Positions 34,048 to 43,504 of a stretch of 64,000 bases of DNA are shown here, piece after piece. The translations under genes were made by a program, and so were the position numbers. Source of the stretch: Cloacibacterium sp. TD35 (GTDB taxonomy: Bacteria; Bacteroidota; Bacteroidia; Flavobacteriales; Weeksellaceae); assembly GCF_028864635.1 (NCBI RefSeq), contig NZ_CP104850.1, positions 2,114,001 to 2,178,000 on the forward strand, in the 5' to 3' direction. The notes under the pieces were generated by a model, which had not been told where the DNA came from, made no database searches, and saw nothing but the letters and a program-made list of their open reading frames with translations. The first letter of the stretch is position 1, and each line of letters opens with the position of its first letter.

Positions 34048-34092
34048 CAAAATTGAATTTTTCTGAAAAACCGCTTTGTAACAAGTGTTACA
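34048..34092 (-). promoter_or_regulatory. Rhodanese promoter with Crp/Fnr-like operator
   Basis: TGTAACAAGTGTTACA (34077-34092) is a perfect palindrome with TGTAA-N6-TTACA spacing, as for Crp/Fnr-family sites. CAATTTTG (34048-34055, minus strand) is a weak -7 box whose centre is 33 bases away. Confidence 0.68.
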
Positions 34093-34154
34093 GAAATCAA
34101 AAGAATTGATACTATCTATTTAAAATCAAAGTTTTAATTGGAAAATATAAATAA

Positions 34155-35198
34155 TTAGAATAAAATAGCGCCTTCTAATTCTAATAGTTTTTGTTTTCGC
34201 CAAATTCCACCGCCATAACCCGTGAGATTTCCATCGCTGCCAATCACTCTGTGACATGGAACCAAGATGGATATTTTATTCATTCCGTTAGCATTTGCAA
34301 CTGCTCTCACTTTTTTTACATCTCCCAAAATTTCAGATTGTTGGGCATAACTCCATTTTTCTCCATAGGGAATTTTCATCAACACTTCCCAAACTGATTT
34401 CTGAAAATCTGAACCTACAAAATGTAGCGGAACGCTAAATTCTTTTCTTTTTCCTTCAAAATATTCGGTAAGTTGTTCTTCTAAAATTTTAAAATGAGGA
34501 CTCTCTCCTTGAATAATATTGGCATTTAAGGATTTTGAAAGTTGTTTGAGTTCGGTTTCCAGCATTTTTCTGTCTGTAAATTCTAGCATACAAATTCCTT
34601 CATCCGTTGCAGCGGTATACATGGTTCCGAGTGGAGTTTCGATGCGTTTTAAATCAATTATTTTCTGATTTTTAGAATTTTTAGGAGACACGCCGAAAAC
34701 ATTTTTAAAACTTTCGGTAAAACCACTTAAACTTTCGTAGCCACTTTCCAGAGCGGTTTCCGTTACGGTTTCGCCTTGTTGAATTTTCTTAAATGCAGAA
34801 TTAATTCTGAACATTCTTTGATACGCCTGAAACGTGATTCCGTGATTTTTCAGAAACCAACGTCTCATGGTTGCAGGTTCTATTCCGCGTTTTACCAAGT
34901 CGTAATCTTTGAACTTCAAAGAAGGATTTTCTGCTAATTCTGTGATGATTTCCTGAATATATTTCGGGGTTTCGTTCAGTTTTTCTAATGGTTTACAAAC
35001 CTTACAAGGGCGATATCCTTTTAGAATCGCATCTTTCGTATTGCTGAAAAATTCTACATTTTCGGGTTTTGGTTTTCGCGCAGTACAAGTTGGTCTACAA
35101 AAAATTCCCGTAGTTTTTACGCCCAACCAAAAAACGCCTTCGAAACTTGCATCTTTATTGAAAGAAGCATTATACATGATATCGTTAGGTAAGTTCAT
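34155..35198 (-). CDS. ada: Ada: methylated-DNA repair protein and AraC-type activator
   Basis: Repairs methylphosphotriesters and O6-methylguanine and, once methylated, activates transcription. The 347-aa protein has the zinc-binding N-terminal domain with four cysteines (Cys34, Cys38, Cys65, Cys68; GIFCRPTC and RPCKVC), an AraC-type helix-turn-helix region (~90-175), and the methyltransferase domain with acceptor Cys315 in PCHRVIG. The start at 35198 follows a -7 box at 35218-35225; the ATG at 35177 is the alternative. Confidence 0.93.
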   Translation of the reverse strand: MNLPNDIMYNASFNKDASFEGVFWLGVKTTGIFCRPTCTARKPKPENVEFFSNTKDAILKGYRPCKVCKPLEKLNETPKYIQEIITELAENPSLKFKDYDLVKRGIEPATMRRWFLKNHGITFQAYQRMFRINSAFKKIQQGETVTETALESGYESLSGFTESFKNVFGVSPKNSKNQKIIDLKRIETPLGTMYTAATDEGICMLEFTDRKMLETELKQLSKSLNANIIQGESPHFKILEEQLTEYFEGKRKEFSVPLHFVGSDFQKSVWEVLMKIPYGEKWSYAQQSEILGDVKKVRAVANANGMNKISILVPCHRVIGSDGNLTGYGGGIWRKQKLLELEGAILF

Positions 35199-35217
35199 AA
35201 AGTCAATATATGTAATG

Positions 35218-35225
35218 CAAATGTA
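35218..35225 (-). promoter_or_regulatory. ada promoter -7 box
   Basis: TACATTTG on the minus strand, about 20 bases before the ATG at 35198. It excludes a start further upstream. Confidence 0.65.
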
Positions 35226-35276
35226 GATTTTTAGGAATTGATGATACAACCGAAAAATGAACAAGTATTTTTTAGT

Positions 35277-35330
35277 TCTAGATGTGTGATGCTAGATGCG
35301 ACTCTTCGACTACCGCTCAGAGTGACAATT
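35277..35330. repeat. AGATG tract and REP-like motif
   Basis: TCTAGATGTGTGATGCTAGA is followed by CTCTTCGACTACCGCTCAGA and GTGACAA, a variant of the REP-like family also found around 13070-14655. The rest of the gap (35331-35450) holds A/T-rich inverted repeats and no gene. Confidence 0.7.
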
Positions 35331-35450
35331 ATTTAAAATTTTTTCTTTTTTTGCGCGAGGGCGAAGTGTATTATTGGAGCTCTTTTTAATTTTTTTTCAA
35401 AAAAATTAAAAAAGCGACTACACGAAGACCGACCTTTTTTCGGTGGATGA

Positions 35451-35485
35451 AAAAACGCTTTTAGAAAATTTCTAAAAGCGTTTTT
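35451..35485 (-). terminator. Terminator after the DUF2911 gene
   Basis: A 17-base arm AAAAACGCTTTTAGAAA is matched perfectly by TTTCTAAAAGCGTTTTT with one base between. T-runs exist on both strands, so it can act both ways, but only minus-strand genes flank it. Confidence 0.85.
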
Positions 35486-35517
35486 AGCGTTGGTAAAAAA
35501 AAGGACGCGCCCAAAAA

Positions 35518-36132
35518 TTACTTTTTCGGTTCGTTTTTCTTTTTGATGTCGCTTTCTATTTTTTTGATGGCTTTCAGATTGTCAATAATCTGTAGCGTTT
35601 CTTCTACATTTAGAATTTCTACAGGAACATCTGCTCTGGTTTTGTCCCACTCGAAAACTAAATTTAATTTTTCGTCTGTAATATCTTCGAAATTAATGGT
35701 GAAACGTTCCATTTTTTCGTTCATCATTTTTACAGGAACGGTAGTTGTTGCTACATCTTCTTTTGCATCATACGTATAAGCTCCCCAATTGTTAACCCCT
35801 CTGTTTAAAATGATTTTCCATTCTTTTTCTTGAGGAATCACATACAAAGCGTAGGTTCCTTTTTTCACTTTTTGACCGCCAAAAAGCACTTCTTGACCAA
35901 AAGTAATTCTGGTGGCTTCATTCGCTCCAGCTCTCCAAACTTGACCGAAAGGAACCAATTCTCCGAAGATTTTTCTTCCTTTTACCGCAGGTCTACCATA
36001 TTCTATAGAAATTTTGGTCACCGAAAATTGCTGTTCTACGGTTTGTCTCGGGCTTACAGCCGGAATGTTATATTGTTGAGCAAAAGCGTGTACACTTACT
36101 GCCAATGCTAAAGAAAATATCAGTTTTTTCAT
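35518..36132 (-). CDS. Exported DUF2911 protein
   Basis: A 204-aa protein with signal peptide (MKKLIFSLALAVSVHAFAQ). It is a beta-rich DUF2911 domain: SVTKISIEYGRPAVKGRKIFGELVPFGQVWRAGANEATRITF is the family hallmark. A Lys-rich C-terminal tail follows. It is widespread in Bacteroidetes with unknown function. It stands alone between the carAB terminator and its own strong terminator. Confidence 0.88.
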   Translation of the reverse strand: MKKLIFSLALAVSVHAFAQQYNIPAVSPRQTVEQQFSVTKISIEYGRPAVKGRKIFGELVPFGQVWRAGANEATRITFGQEVLFGGQKVKKGTYALYVIPQEKEWKIILNRGVNNWGAYTYDAKEDVATTTVPVKMMNEKMERFTINFEDITDEKLNLVFEWDKTRADVPVEILNVEETLQIIDNLKAIKKIESDIKKKNEPKK

Positions 36133-36173
36133 ATTTTTTATTTTTGATAAAGATAAAAAAAATCCTTAAAGAC

Positions 36174-36212
36174 AAAAAAAATCCTTCAAAGTTTTAAAAA
36201 CCTTGAAGGATT
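36174..36212 (-). terminator. Terminator of the pyrB-carAB operon
   Basis: On the minus strand AATCCTTCAA (36203-36212) pairs with TTGAAGGATT (36180-36189) and a T-run follows. Confidence 0.85.
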
Positions 36213-36232
36213 GATATATCTAGAGAAAATTT

Positions 36233-39200
36233 TTACATTTTTTCCATTTTGAAAGTCATGCTTTCGATTACTTTGAGCATTGCTTCTACGGTATCCATAC
36301 TGGTAAGACAAGGAACACCATTTTCTACCGAAGTTCTACGGATTAAGAACCCGTCATTCATCGACTGTTTTCCTTTTGTAGTGGTATTCACTACATATTG
36401 TACTTTTCCTTTCTGGATTAAACTGATTAAGTTCTCTGTTTCTTCTTCTATTTTATATCCAATTTTGGTTGGGATATTGAGTTCGTTAAAATATCTAGAA
36501 GTTCCTCTGGTTGCCCAAATTTTGAAACCTATATCGTAGAATCTTTTTGCTAATCTTGCAGCTTCTGGCTTATTTACATCATCTATGGTGAATAAGATAG
36601 AACCATGTAAAGGAACTTTTCTACCTGCACCAATTAAACCTTTGTACAAGGCTTTTTCAAGCGTAGAATCTTTGCCCATTACTTCTCCTGTAGATTTCAT
36701 TTCTGGTCCCAGTGTTACATCTACTCTTGTTAATTTACTGAACGAGAATACTGGTACTTTTACAAAAATTCCTTCTTTATTTGGAACCAATCCATCTTGA
36801 TAGCCTAAATCTTTCAGATTTGCTCCGAGAATTGCTTTGGTCGCTAAATTTGCCATCGGAACTTCTGTGATTTTTGACAAGAAAGGAACGGTTCTCGATG
36901 AACGCGGATTTACTTCAATCACATATACATTTCCATCAGAAATTACATACTGAATATTCATTAAACCTACTACTTTCAAACCTTTTGCTAAACGTTTGGT
37001 GTAATCTTCCAGTGTTGCAATTTGGTCTTGAGTAAGTGTTTGTGGAGGATATACTGCAATAGAATCTCCTGAGTGAACTCCCGCTCTTTCGATGTGTTCC
37101 ATAATTCCTGGAATTACAGTCGTTTCGCCATCGCAAATTGCGTCTACTTCTACTTCTTTTCCGGTGAGGTAACGGTCTACTAAAACTGGGTGTTCTGGAC
37201 TTGCATCTACCGCATGTTCCATGTAATGATCCAGTTCGGCATCGTTGTATACGATTTCCATGGCTCTTCCTCCCAGAACGTAACTTGGTCTCACTAAAAC
37301 TGGGAATCCAATTTCATTGGCAATTTTAATTGCTTCTTCTTTAGAGAAACATGTTTTACCAAGAGGTTGTGGAATGCCCAATTCCTGAAGTGCTTGTTCA
37401 AATTTATCTCTGTTTTCGGCTCTGTCTAAATCTTCTAGAGAAGTCCCTAGAATTTCTACTCCATGAGCGGCCAATTTATCGGCAAGGTTGATTGCAGTTT
37501 GTCCGCCAAACTGTACAATCACTCCTTTTGGTTTTTCGAGTTCTATGATGTTCATTACATCTTCCTCTGTTAAAGGCTCGAAATATAGTTTATCTGAAAT
37601 CGAGAAATCTGTAGAAACTGTTTCTGGGTTATTATTGATGATAATCGCTTCGTATCCCATTTGCTTAATTGCCCAAACGGAGTGAACGGTAGCGTAATCA
37701 AATTCTACTCCTTGACCAATTCTGATAGGACCAGAACCTAAAACGATGATTTTTTCTTTATCAGAAGGGATGCTCTCGTTTTCTTCTTCGTAAGTTCCAT
37801 AGAAATAAGGGGTTTCAGATTCAAATTCTGCAGCACAAGTATCTACCATTTTGTAAACTGGCATCACTCCGTTTTCTTTTCTGAATTTGAAGATTTCTCT
37901 ATAATCTGTTTCCCAAAGGTGTGCAATATTAATATCTGAGAAGCCTAATCTTTTCGCTTCCAGTAATATTTCTTTGTTGAATTTATCCTCCGCAATGGTT
38001 TTTTCAAAATCAATCAGTTTTTTGAATTTCCAAACGAAGAATTTATCTATTTTACTCCATTCTACAATGGTTTCCCAATCATAACCTCTTCTTAAAGCTT
38101 CGCCGATGATGAATAATCTTTCGTCATCACACACTCTAATTCTGCGTTCGATATCTTCATCCGTTAAGGCAAGTGATTGCTTTGTTTTTAATCCTAAATG
38201 CTGAATTCCTGTTTCTAAAGAACGAATGGCTTTCATTAATGATTCCTCAAAACTTCTACCAATCGCCATCACTTCACCCGTTGCTTTCATCTGGGTAGAA
38301 AGTCTTCTGTCTGCAGTTTCGAATTTATCAAAAGGGAATCTAGGAATTTTTGTCACTACATAATCTAGAGCAGGCTCGAAACAAGCGTATGTTTTTCCTG
38401 TAACTGGATTAAGCATTTCGTCTAGAGTAAGTCCTACTGCAATTTTAGCGGCTAATTTAGCAATAGGATAACCCGTTGCTTTACTTGCTAAAGCCGAGCT
38501 TCTAGAAACTCTAGGATTTACTTCGATGATATAATAGTTGAAAGAATGAGGGTCTAAAGCCAACTGTACGTTACAACCTCCTTCTATTCCGAGTGCTCTA
38601 ATAATTTTGAGTGAAGCATTTCTGAGCATTTGATATTCTCTGTCAGAAAGCGTTTGCGAAGGCGCTACTACGATAGAATCTCCAGTGTGAACACCAACTG
38701 GATCTATGTTTTCCATGTTACAAACCACGATTGCATTATCGTTTTTGTCTCGCATTACTTCGTATTCAATCTCCTTAAATCCTGCAATTGATTTTTCAAT
38801 TAAACATTGGGTAACAGGAGAATATTTAAGTCCAAGTTCTGCAATTTCTGTCAGTTGGTATTCATCATGAGCAATTCCACCACCTGTTCCACCCATGGTA
38901 AAAGCAGGACGAACAATTACTGGATAACCTATTTTTTCTGCAAAAGCTAACGCGCCTTCTACTGTATTTACAATATCAGAATCTGGAACGGGCTCGTTTA
39001 ATTCTCTCATTAATTCACGGAACAAGTCTCTGTCTTCTGCTCTATTGATGGCAGAAAGTTTAGTTCCTAGAACTTCTACTCCACATTCTTCTAAAATTCC
39101 AGAATTCTGTAATTCTACCGCCATGTTCAATCCAGTTTGTCCACCCAAAGTTGGCAAAAGTGCATCTGGACGTTCTTTTCTGATGATATGACTTACAAAT

Positions 39201-39412
39201 GGAAGAGAAATAGGCTCTATATAAACTTTGTCTGCAATTTCTACATCGGTCATGATGGTTGCAGGATTAGAATTGATGAGGATTACTTTGTAACCTTCTT
39301 CTTTTAATGCAAGGCAAGCTTGAGTTCCTGCATAGTCAAATTCTGCAGCTTGCCCGATGATAATTGGGCCGCTTCCTATTACTAAAATGGTTTTAATATC
39401 TGTTCTTTTCAT
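36233..39412 (-). CDS. carB: Carbamoyl-phosphate synthase, large subunit
   Basis: Makes carbamoyl phosphate from bicarbonate, ATP and glutamine-derived ammonia for pyrimidine and arginine synthesis. The 1059-aa chain has two homologous ATP-grasp halves (first from [26 protein letters not shown], second from [24 protein letters not shown] near residue 545) and a C-terminal MGS-like allosteric domain (~930-1059; [19 protein letters not shown]). Full length. It is last in the pyrB-carA-carB operon, which points to pyrimidine rather than arginine control. Confidence 0.97.
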   Translation of the reverse strand: MKRTDIKTILVIGSGPIIIGQAAEFDYAGTQACLALKEEGYKVILINSNPATIMTDVEIADKVYIEPISLPFVSHIIRKERPDALLPTLGGQTGLNMAVELQNSGILEECGVEVLGTKLSAINRAEDRDLFRELMRELNEPVPDSDIVNTVEGALAFAEKIGYPVIVRPAFTMGGTGGGIAHDEYQLTEIAELGLKYSPVTQCLIEKSIAGFKEIEYEVMRDKNDNAIVVCNMENIDPVGVHTGDSIVVAPSQTLSDREYQMLRNASLKIIRALGIEGGCNVQLALDPHSFNYYIIEVNPRVSRSSALASKATGYPIAKLAAKIAVGLTLDEMLNPVTGKTYACFEPALDYVVTKIPRFPFDKFETADRRLSTQMKATGEVMAIGRSFEESLMKAIRSLETGIQHLGLKTKQSLALTDEDIERRIRVCDDERLFIIGEALRRGYDWETIVEWSKIDKFFVWKFKKLIDFEKTIAEDKFNKEILLEAKRLGFSDINIAHLWETDYREIFKFRKENGVMPVYKMVDTCAAEFESETPYFYGTYEEENESIPSDKEKIIVLGSGPIRIGQGVEFDYATVHSVWAIKQMGYEAIIINNNPETVSTDFSISDKLYFEPLTEEDVMNIIELEKPKGVIVQFGGQTAINLADKLAAHGVEILGTSLEDLDRAENRDKFEQALQELGIPQPLGKTCFSKEEAIKIANEIGFPVLVRPSYVLGGRAMEIVYNDAELDHYMEHAVDASPEHPVLVDRYLTGKEVEVDAICDGETTVIPGIMEHIERAGVHSGDSIAVYPPQTLTQDQIATLEDYTKRLAKGLKVVGLMNIQYVISDGNVYVIEVNPRSSRTVPFLSKITEVPMANLATKAILGANLKDLGYQDGLVPNKEGIFVKVPVFSFSKLTRVDVTLGPEMKSTGEVMGKDSTLEKALYKGLIGAGRKVPLHGSILFTIDDVNKPEAARLAKRFYDIGFKIWATRGTSRYFNELNIPTKIGYKIEEETENLISLIQKGKVQYVVNTTTKGKQSMNDGFLIRRTSVENGVPCLTSMDTVEAMLKVIESMTFKMEKM

Positions 39413-39438
39413 TTTTTCTTTTTACAAATTTTTAGTAA

Positions 39439-40518
39439 TTAGTTCTTAATTTTAAACTCTTCCATCATTTCCACAAACTCATCAAAAAGATAATTGGCAT
39501 CTTCTGGACCTGGACTTGCTTCTGGGTGATATTGTACCGAAAAACATGGATATTTCTTATGACGAACCCCTTCGTTTGTTTTATCATTCAGAGCGATGTG
39601 TGTTACTTCTAAATCGGTATTTTCTAGAGATTCTTCGTCTATAGCATAACCGTGATTCTGAGAAGTAATCGCTACTTTTCCTGTTTTTAAATCTAGAACT
39701 GGGTGATTTCCACCTCTGTGACCGAATTTTAATTTATATGTTTTTGCTCCACAAGCCAAACCAATTAACTGGTGACCTAAACAAATTCCGAAGATTGGAA
39801 CTTTACCCAGTAAACCATTGATTAATTCTGAAGCACCTTTTACATCTTGTGGATCACCAGGACCGTTAGAAAGCATTACTCCATCTGGATTCATTAATAG
39901 AATCTCATCTGCTGTAGTATCTTGAGACACCACAATGATGTCGCAATCTCTCTGAGAAAGTTCTCTGATAATGCCTAATTTAGAACCAAAGTCCACTAAA
40001 ACCACTTTGAAACCTCTTCCTGGACTTGCATAAGGTGTTTTGGTAGAAACCTGCTCTACTTGATTAATTGGGAAATCTTTAGCTTTCAGTTCAGCAATTA
40101 CTGCTGTTTCATCTGCATTTTCATCTACAATTTTTCCTTTTAAAACCCCGTGATTTCTGATAATTCTAGTCAGTTTTCTGGTATCAATTCCTGAAATTCC
40201 TGATAGCTTTTTTTTGGCAAAAAATTCATCTAAAGACAATTGACTTCTGAAATTAGAAGGAAAATCACACAATTCCCTCACGATTAAGCCTTTAATAGCT
40301 GGTTCAATACTTTCGAAATCATCTCTATTAATTCCGTAATTACCAATTAATGGATAGGTCATGGTCACAATTTGACCGCAATATGAAGGATCTGAAATGA
40401 GTTCTTGGTAACCAGTCATCCCGGTATTGAACACCACTTCTCCATCAGTATCGGTATTTGCACCAAAACCTTGTCCGTGAAAAACTTCACCTGATTCTAA
40501 AATTAATTTCTTTTTCAT
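39439..40518 (-). CDS. carA: Carbamoyl-phosphate synthase, small (glutaminase) subunit
   Basis: Hydrolyses glutamine and feeds ammonia to CarB. The 359-aa protein has the CPSase N-terminal domain ([21 protein letters not shown]) and a class I amidotransferase domain (~170-355) with the nucleophile in [13 protein letters not shown] and the His/Glu pair in [10 protein letters not shown]. It lies 26 bases before carB and 61 after pyrB. Confidence 0.97.
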   Translation of the reverse strand: MKKKLILESGEVFHGQGFGANTDTDGEVVFNTGMTGYQELISDPSYCGQIVTMTYPLIGNYGINRDDFESIEPAIKGLIVRELCDFPSNFRSQLSLDEFFAKKKLSGISGIDTRKLTRIIRNHGVLKGKIVDENADETAVIAELKAKDFPINQVEQVSTKTPYASPGRGFKVVLVDFGSKLGIIRELSQRDCDIIVVSQDTTADEILLMNPDGVMLSNGPGDPQDVKGASELINGLLGKVPIFGICLGHQLIGLACGAKTYKLKFGHRGGNHPVLDLKTGKVAITSQNHGYAIDEESLENTDLEVTHIALNDKTNEGVRHKKYPCFSVQYHPEASPGPEDANYLFDEFVEMMEEFKIKN

Positions 40519-40579
40519 TCCTTTTTAATAGATTTTCAGAGCAGTATTACTCTGACTTTTGACTTTTATCTGTAATAAT

Positions 40580-41470
40580 TTATTCAAATTCAAAACCTCT
40601 TTCTTCTAAAACTTTTTTAAGGATTGCCATCCTTGCAAATACTCCATTTTGCATTTGCTTAAAGATTCTAGAACGTTCGCTTTCTACCAAATCATTGTCT
40701 ATTTCTACCCCTCTGTTTATTGGAGCTGGGTGCATGATAATGGCATTTGGTTTCATTTTTTGCTCACGCTCTTTGGTAAGACCGTATTTTTTGAGATAAT
40801 CTTGAGGCGTCAATTTCATTTTTTCATCATGTCTTTCGTGCTGAATTCTTAATAGAATAAGCACATCTACATCTGTAATCATTGCGTCTAAATCTCTGTA
40901 GGTTCCATTCATTATACTTCCTTCGTCAAACCATTCTCTTGGTCCAGAGAAATATACTTTCGCACCTAATCTTCTCAGCGTATCTGCATCAGAATTTGCA
41001 ACTCTACTGTGTTTAATATCCCCTACAATTCCAACTTTCAAATCTTTAAAATCACCAAATTCCTGTTTGATGGTCATTAAATCCAGTAACGCTTGACTTG
41101 GGTGATGCCCAATTCCGTCTCCTGCATTTACTACCCCCATTTTTACTCCTTTTAATTCGTCATAAAATCTGGTTTTTTGGTGTCTAATCACTGAGAGGTT
41201 TATCCCAATTGATTCTAGAGTTTTAATAGTATCTAAAAGACTTTCGCCTTTATTGATTGAACTTTTTGACTCATCAAAATGCACTACATGCAATCCTAAT
41301 TTTTTTTCGGCAACCTCAAAACTAATTTTAGTTCTGGTACTGTCTTCAAAAAAAAGATTCGCAACAAAAATGTCTGATTTGGCCTTTACTGTTTTGCCGT
41401 TTGCAAATTCTAGAGCTTGATTTAATAGTTTTTCAACACTCTCTAATGACAATCTGGATAATTTAATCAT
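40580..41470 (-). CDS. pyrB: Aspartate carbamoyltransferase, catalytic subunit
   Basis: Condenses carbamoyl phosphate with aspartate, the committed pyrimidine step. The 296-aa protein shows the carbamoyl-phosphate loop FFEDSTRTKISFEVAEKKLG, the KGESLLDT loop, HHPSQALLDLMTI and the C-terminal MHPAPINRGVEI. No pyrI regulatory subunit gene is adjacent, so it is probably the unregulated trimeric type. It is preceded by a leader with an intrinsic terminator, so regulation is probably at transcription. Confidence 0.96.
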   Translation of the reverse strand: MIKLSRLSLESVEKLLNQALEFANGKTVKAKSDIFVANLFFEDSTRTKISFEVAEKKLGLHVVHFDESKSSINKGESLLDTIKTLESIGINLSVIRHQKTRFYDELKGVKMGVVNAGDGIGHHPSQALLDLMTIKQEFGDFKDLKVGIVGDIKHSRVANSDADTLRRLGAKVYFSGPREWFDEGSIMNGTYRDLDAMITDVDVLILLRIQHERHDEKMKLTPQDYLKKYGLTKEREQKMKPNAIIMHPAPINRGVEIDNDLVESERSRIFKQMQNGVFARMAILKKVLEERGFEFE

Positions 41471-41490
41471 GATTCAATGGTTTTTAAGCA

Positions 41491-41518
41491 AAAAAAACGA
41501 AGCCCCAACAGCTTCGTT
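41491..41518 (-). terminator. Intrinsic terminator in the pyrB leader (attenuator)
   Basis: On the minus strand AACGAAGC (41511-41518) pairs with GCTTCGTT (41496-41503) across a 7-base loop and is followed by T residues. It lies 20 bases before pyrB, after the promoter, so the operon is expressed only by read-through. Confidence 0.88.
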
Positions 41519-41519
41519 T

Positions 41520-41594
41520 TCAATAAATAAAAATATTTTTTCTGTCGGATTGAAGTCCGATGTTTATATTCAATAAAAAGTTTATCGTTTTCAT
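41520..41594 (-). CDS. pyrL: pyr operon leader peptide, 24 aa
   Basis: A 25-codon frame from ATG 41594 to TGA 41520 begins MKTINFLLNI and ends RKNIFIY. The stop is one base upstream of the terminator's first arm. The frame contains a small hairpin (TCGGA/TCCGA, 41545-41560) followed by an A/U-rich stretch (41523-41543). Promoter, leader frame, pause-type hairpin, U-rich tract and terminator come in the same order as in the E. coli pyrBI attenuator, where slow transcription at low UTP lets the ribosome block the terminator. The frame is seen; the mechanism is inferred. Confidence 0.75.
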   Translation of the reverse strand: MKTINFLLNINIGLQSDRKNIFIY

Positions 41595-41600
41595 TGACTG

Positions 41601-41630
41601 CAAATATACATATTAACTTTTTGCCCTCAA
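41601..41630 (-). promoter_or_regulatory. pyrB operon promoter
   Basis: On the minus strand TTG (41628-41630), 19 bases, then TATATTTG (41601-41608): a consensus Bacteroidetes promoter. The leader-peptide ATG is only 6 bases beyond the -7 box, so the leader frame starts at or near the transcript's 5' end. Confidence 0.85.
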
Positions 41631-41681
41631 AATTTTTAGAAAAAATTAATTTTATTTAACATTATTATTGCAAAATTAGTA

Positions 41682-41689
41682 TATCTTTG
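41682..41689 (+). promoter_or_regulatory. -7 box of the zinc-ribbon/HTH gene
   Basis: TATCTTTG lies 14 bases before the ATG at 41704. The nearest TTG (41668) is too close for a normal -33. Confidence 0.6.
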
Positions 41690-41703
41690 CTAAAAACGTA
41701 TAT

Positions 41704-42123
41704 ATGAAAATAAATTGTTGCCCAAAATGCGAAAACTCAGAAATCGTTAAAAGTGGTATTGTTAAAGGAAAACAGCGCTATTTTTGCCGAGATTGCAATT
41801 ACTATTTTACGGTAAACAAAATTGGCAAAAAGATAGATGATTACTATGTTACCAAAGCCTTACAACTGTATCTAGAAGGCTTAAGTTTAAGAGAAATAGA
41901 GCGTATTTTGGGCATTTCTCATGTCACCATCAGTTCTTGGATTAAGGAATACAATATTAAGAAACCACCACATTCTGATTTTCATGCTACTTATAAGGTT
42001 TTCAAACAAATAGAACTTGCAGAATACATCAAAAATGAAGAAAACCTAAAGGGTTCTGGACTCATCATTACCGAATTCGGAGATAAGTTTATGATGATAA
42101 AATGGGAACGTTTTAAAAAGTAA
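41704..42123 (+). CDS. Zinc-ribbon/HTH protein derived from an IS1-type transposase N-terminus
   Basis: A 139-aa protein with a treble-cysteine zinc ribbon (Cys5, Cys6, Cys9, Cys28, Cys31; CCPKCENSEIVKSG, RYFCRDCNYYF) and a helix-turn-helix (LSLREIERILGISHVTISSWIKEY, ~60-85), as in the InsA-like N-terminus of IS1/IS1595 transposases. The catalytic domain is absent; instead there is an unrelated ~50-residue C-terminal tail. The frame is clean, has its own promoter, and no insertion-sequence ends are seen. It looks like a domesticated DNA-binding protein, possibly regulating the carboxylate genes that follow. Confidence 0.72.
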   Translation: MKINCCPKCENSEIVKSGIVKGKQRYFCRDCNYYFTVNKIGKKIDDYYVTKALQLYLEGLSLREIERILGISHVTISSWIKEYNIKKPPHSDFHATYKVFKQIELAEYIKNEENLKGSGLIITEFGDKFMMIKWERFKK

Positions 42124-42218
42124 CTATACTTATTAACAAAAATATATACAAAATTTTTATAGAGTTTTTTTTATTATCAGTTTAGCGATGTTAAAATCAC
42201 AAAAAACTGTTTAATATT

Positions 42219-43460
42219 ATGAAGAAAACTCAACTAATCTTCGCTGGTATTGCTAGTTTATTATTTAGCAATACACTATTCTCTCAAGAGAAACCAAAAG
42301 AATGGGATGTAAGTCTCTATGGTTTTGCAAGAGCAGATTATATTTTCGACACGAGACAGTCTGCACAGGTGAGAGAATACCATCTCAACCTTTATCCTTT
42401 AGACAAAAAATTAGATGCAAATGGAAATGATATTAATGCTACTGGTGCAAGTAATTTTTTATCAGTAGTTTCTAGACTGGGGGTAAATTTCAAAGGTCCC
42501 AATGTTTGGGGAGCTAAAGCGAGTGGAAAATTAGAAGGTGACTTCTTTGGAAACACTCAAGAAAGCATTGGTCTTTTTAGATTAAGACATGCTTATGCAC
42601 AATTAGCTTGGGAAAAATCTTCTATTACTTTAGGACAGACTTGGTATCCTTCTTTTGTTCCTGAAGTTTTCCCGGGAGTTGCCAATTTCAGCACGGGAAT
42701 TATGTTTAATCCTTTTGGCTGGGTGGGTCAAATTAGATTCAGACAAAGTTTAACTCCACATCTTTCTTTAGATTTAGTCGCTTACAAAGACCGAGAATTT
42801 CAAGCTCCTGTAGTTTCTGGAAACGCTAATAACTCTCCTACTTTTAATTCTACCACCCCTACTTTACACGCACAATTACAATATAAAACTAAAAATGTAA
42901 TTGCAGGTGTAGGGGCAGAATATCAATCTCTAAAACCTGTCATTACAAGTGGAGGATTGGCTTCTGATGAAAAACTAAATTCTACAATGCTCATGGGATA
43001 TTTTAAATATTCTAATGAGAACGTAGTTGCAAAATTATACGGTATTACTGGTGGAAATTTGCACCACATGGTTATGCTTGGCGGTTATGCTTCTTATGCT
43101 GAAACCAACGGGATAGACTCTTACAAACCTACTAAAACCTCTGCTTTTTGGGTAGATATTGCAAGCAATAAACCTAATGTAGCCCCTGGAGTTTTCTTTG
43201 GATATACTAAAAACGCTGGTTTAGAAGATGCTAATTACAAATCACTATACGTAAGAGGTGTTTCTGGAACTAGAGTGGTAGATAATGTTTGGAGAGCTTC
43301 AGCTAGAGTAGATTTCAAGCAAAATAAATTTAAAATTTCTCCAGAATTAGAATACACTGCAGCAACTTGGGGCGATCTAAAAACTGATGCCACATCTGGA
43401 ACCAATGAAACCAATGTAGGAAATTTCCGCGCACTGGTAAGTGCCTCTTATTCTTTCTAA
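42219..43460 (+). CDS. Outer-membrane porin-like beta-barrel protein
   Basis: A 413-aa exported protein with signal peptide ending ...FSQEK. Alternating strands with aromatic girdles (WDVSLYGFARADYIF, VSRLGVNFKGPNVWGAKASGKLEGDFFG, FRLRHAYAQLAWEKSSITLGQTWYPSF) and a final strand ending in Phe (VSASYSF) mark an outer-membrane barrel of the OprP/DcaP-like kind. It lies 44 bases upstream of an MFS transporter and probably admits the same small acids through the outer membrane. Confidence 0.85.
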   Translation: MKKTQLIFAGIASLLFSNTLFSQEKPKEWDVSLYGFARADYIFDTRQSAQVREYHLNLYPLDKKLDANGNDINATGASNFLSVVSRLGVNFKGPNVWGAKASGKLEGDFFGNTQESIGLFRLRHAYAQLAWEKSSITLGQTWYPSFVPEVFPGVANFSTGIMFNPFGWVGQIRFRQSLTPHLSLDLVAYKDREFQAPVVSGNANNSPTFNSTTPTLHAQLQYKTKNVIAGVGAEYQSLKPVITSGGLASDEKLNSTMLMGYFKYSNENVVAKLYGITGGNLHHMVMLGGYASYAETNGIDSYKPTKTSAFWVDIASNKPNVAPGVFFGYTKNAGLEDANYKSLYVRGVSGTRVVDNVWRASARVDFKQNKFKISPELEYTAATWGDLKTDATSGTNETNVGNFRALVSASYSF

Positions 43461-43504
43461 AAACACTTTTCAATAAATTATTAACAAAACTAAAAAATAA
43501 ACAC

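Noticed and set aside
34077-34092. Palindrome TGTAACAAGTGTTACA as a terminator
   Set aside because: No U-run on either side, and its spacing to a -7 box matches an operator.
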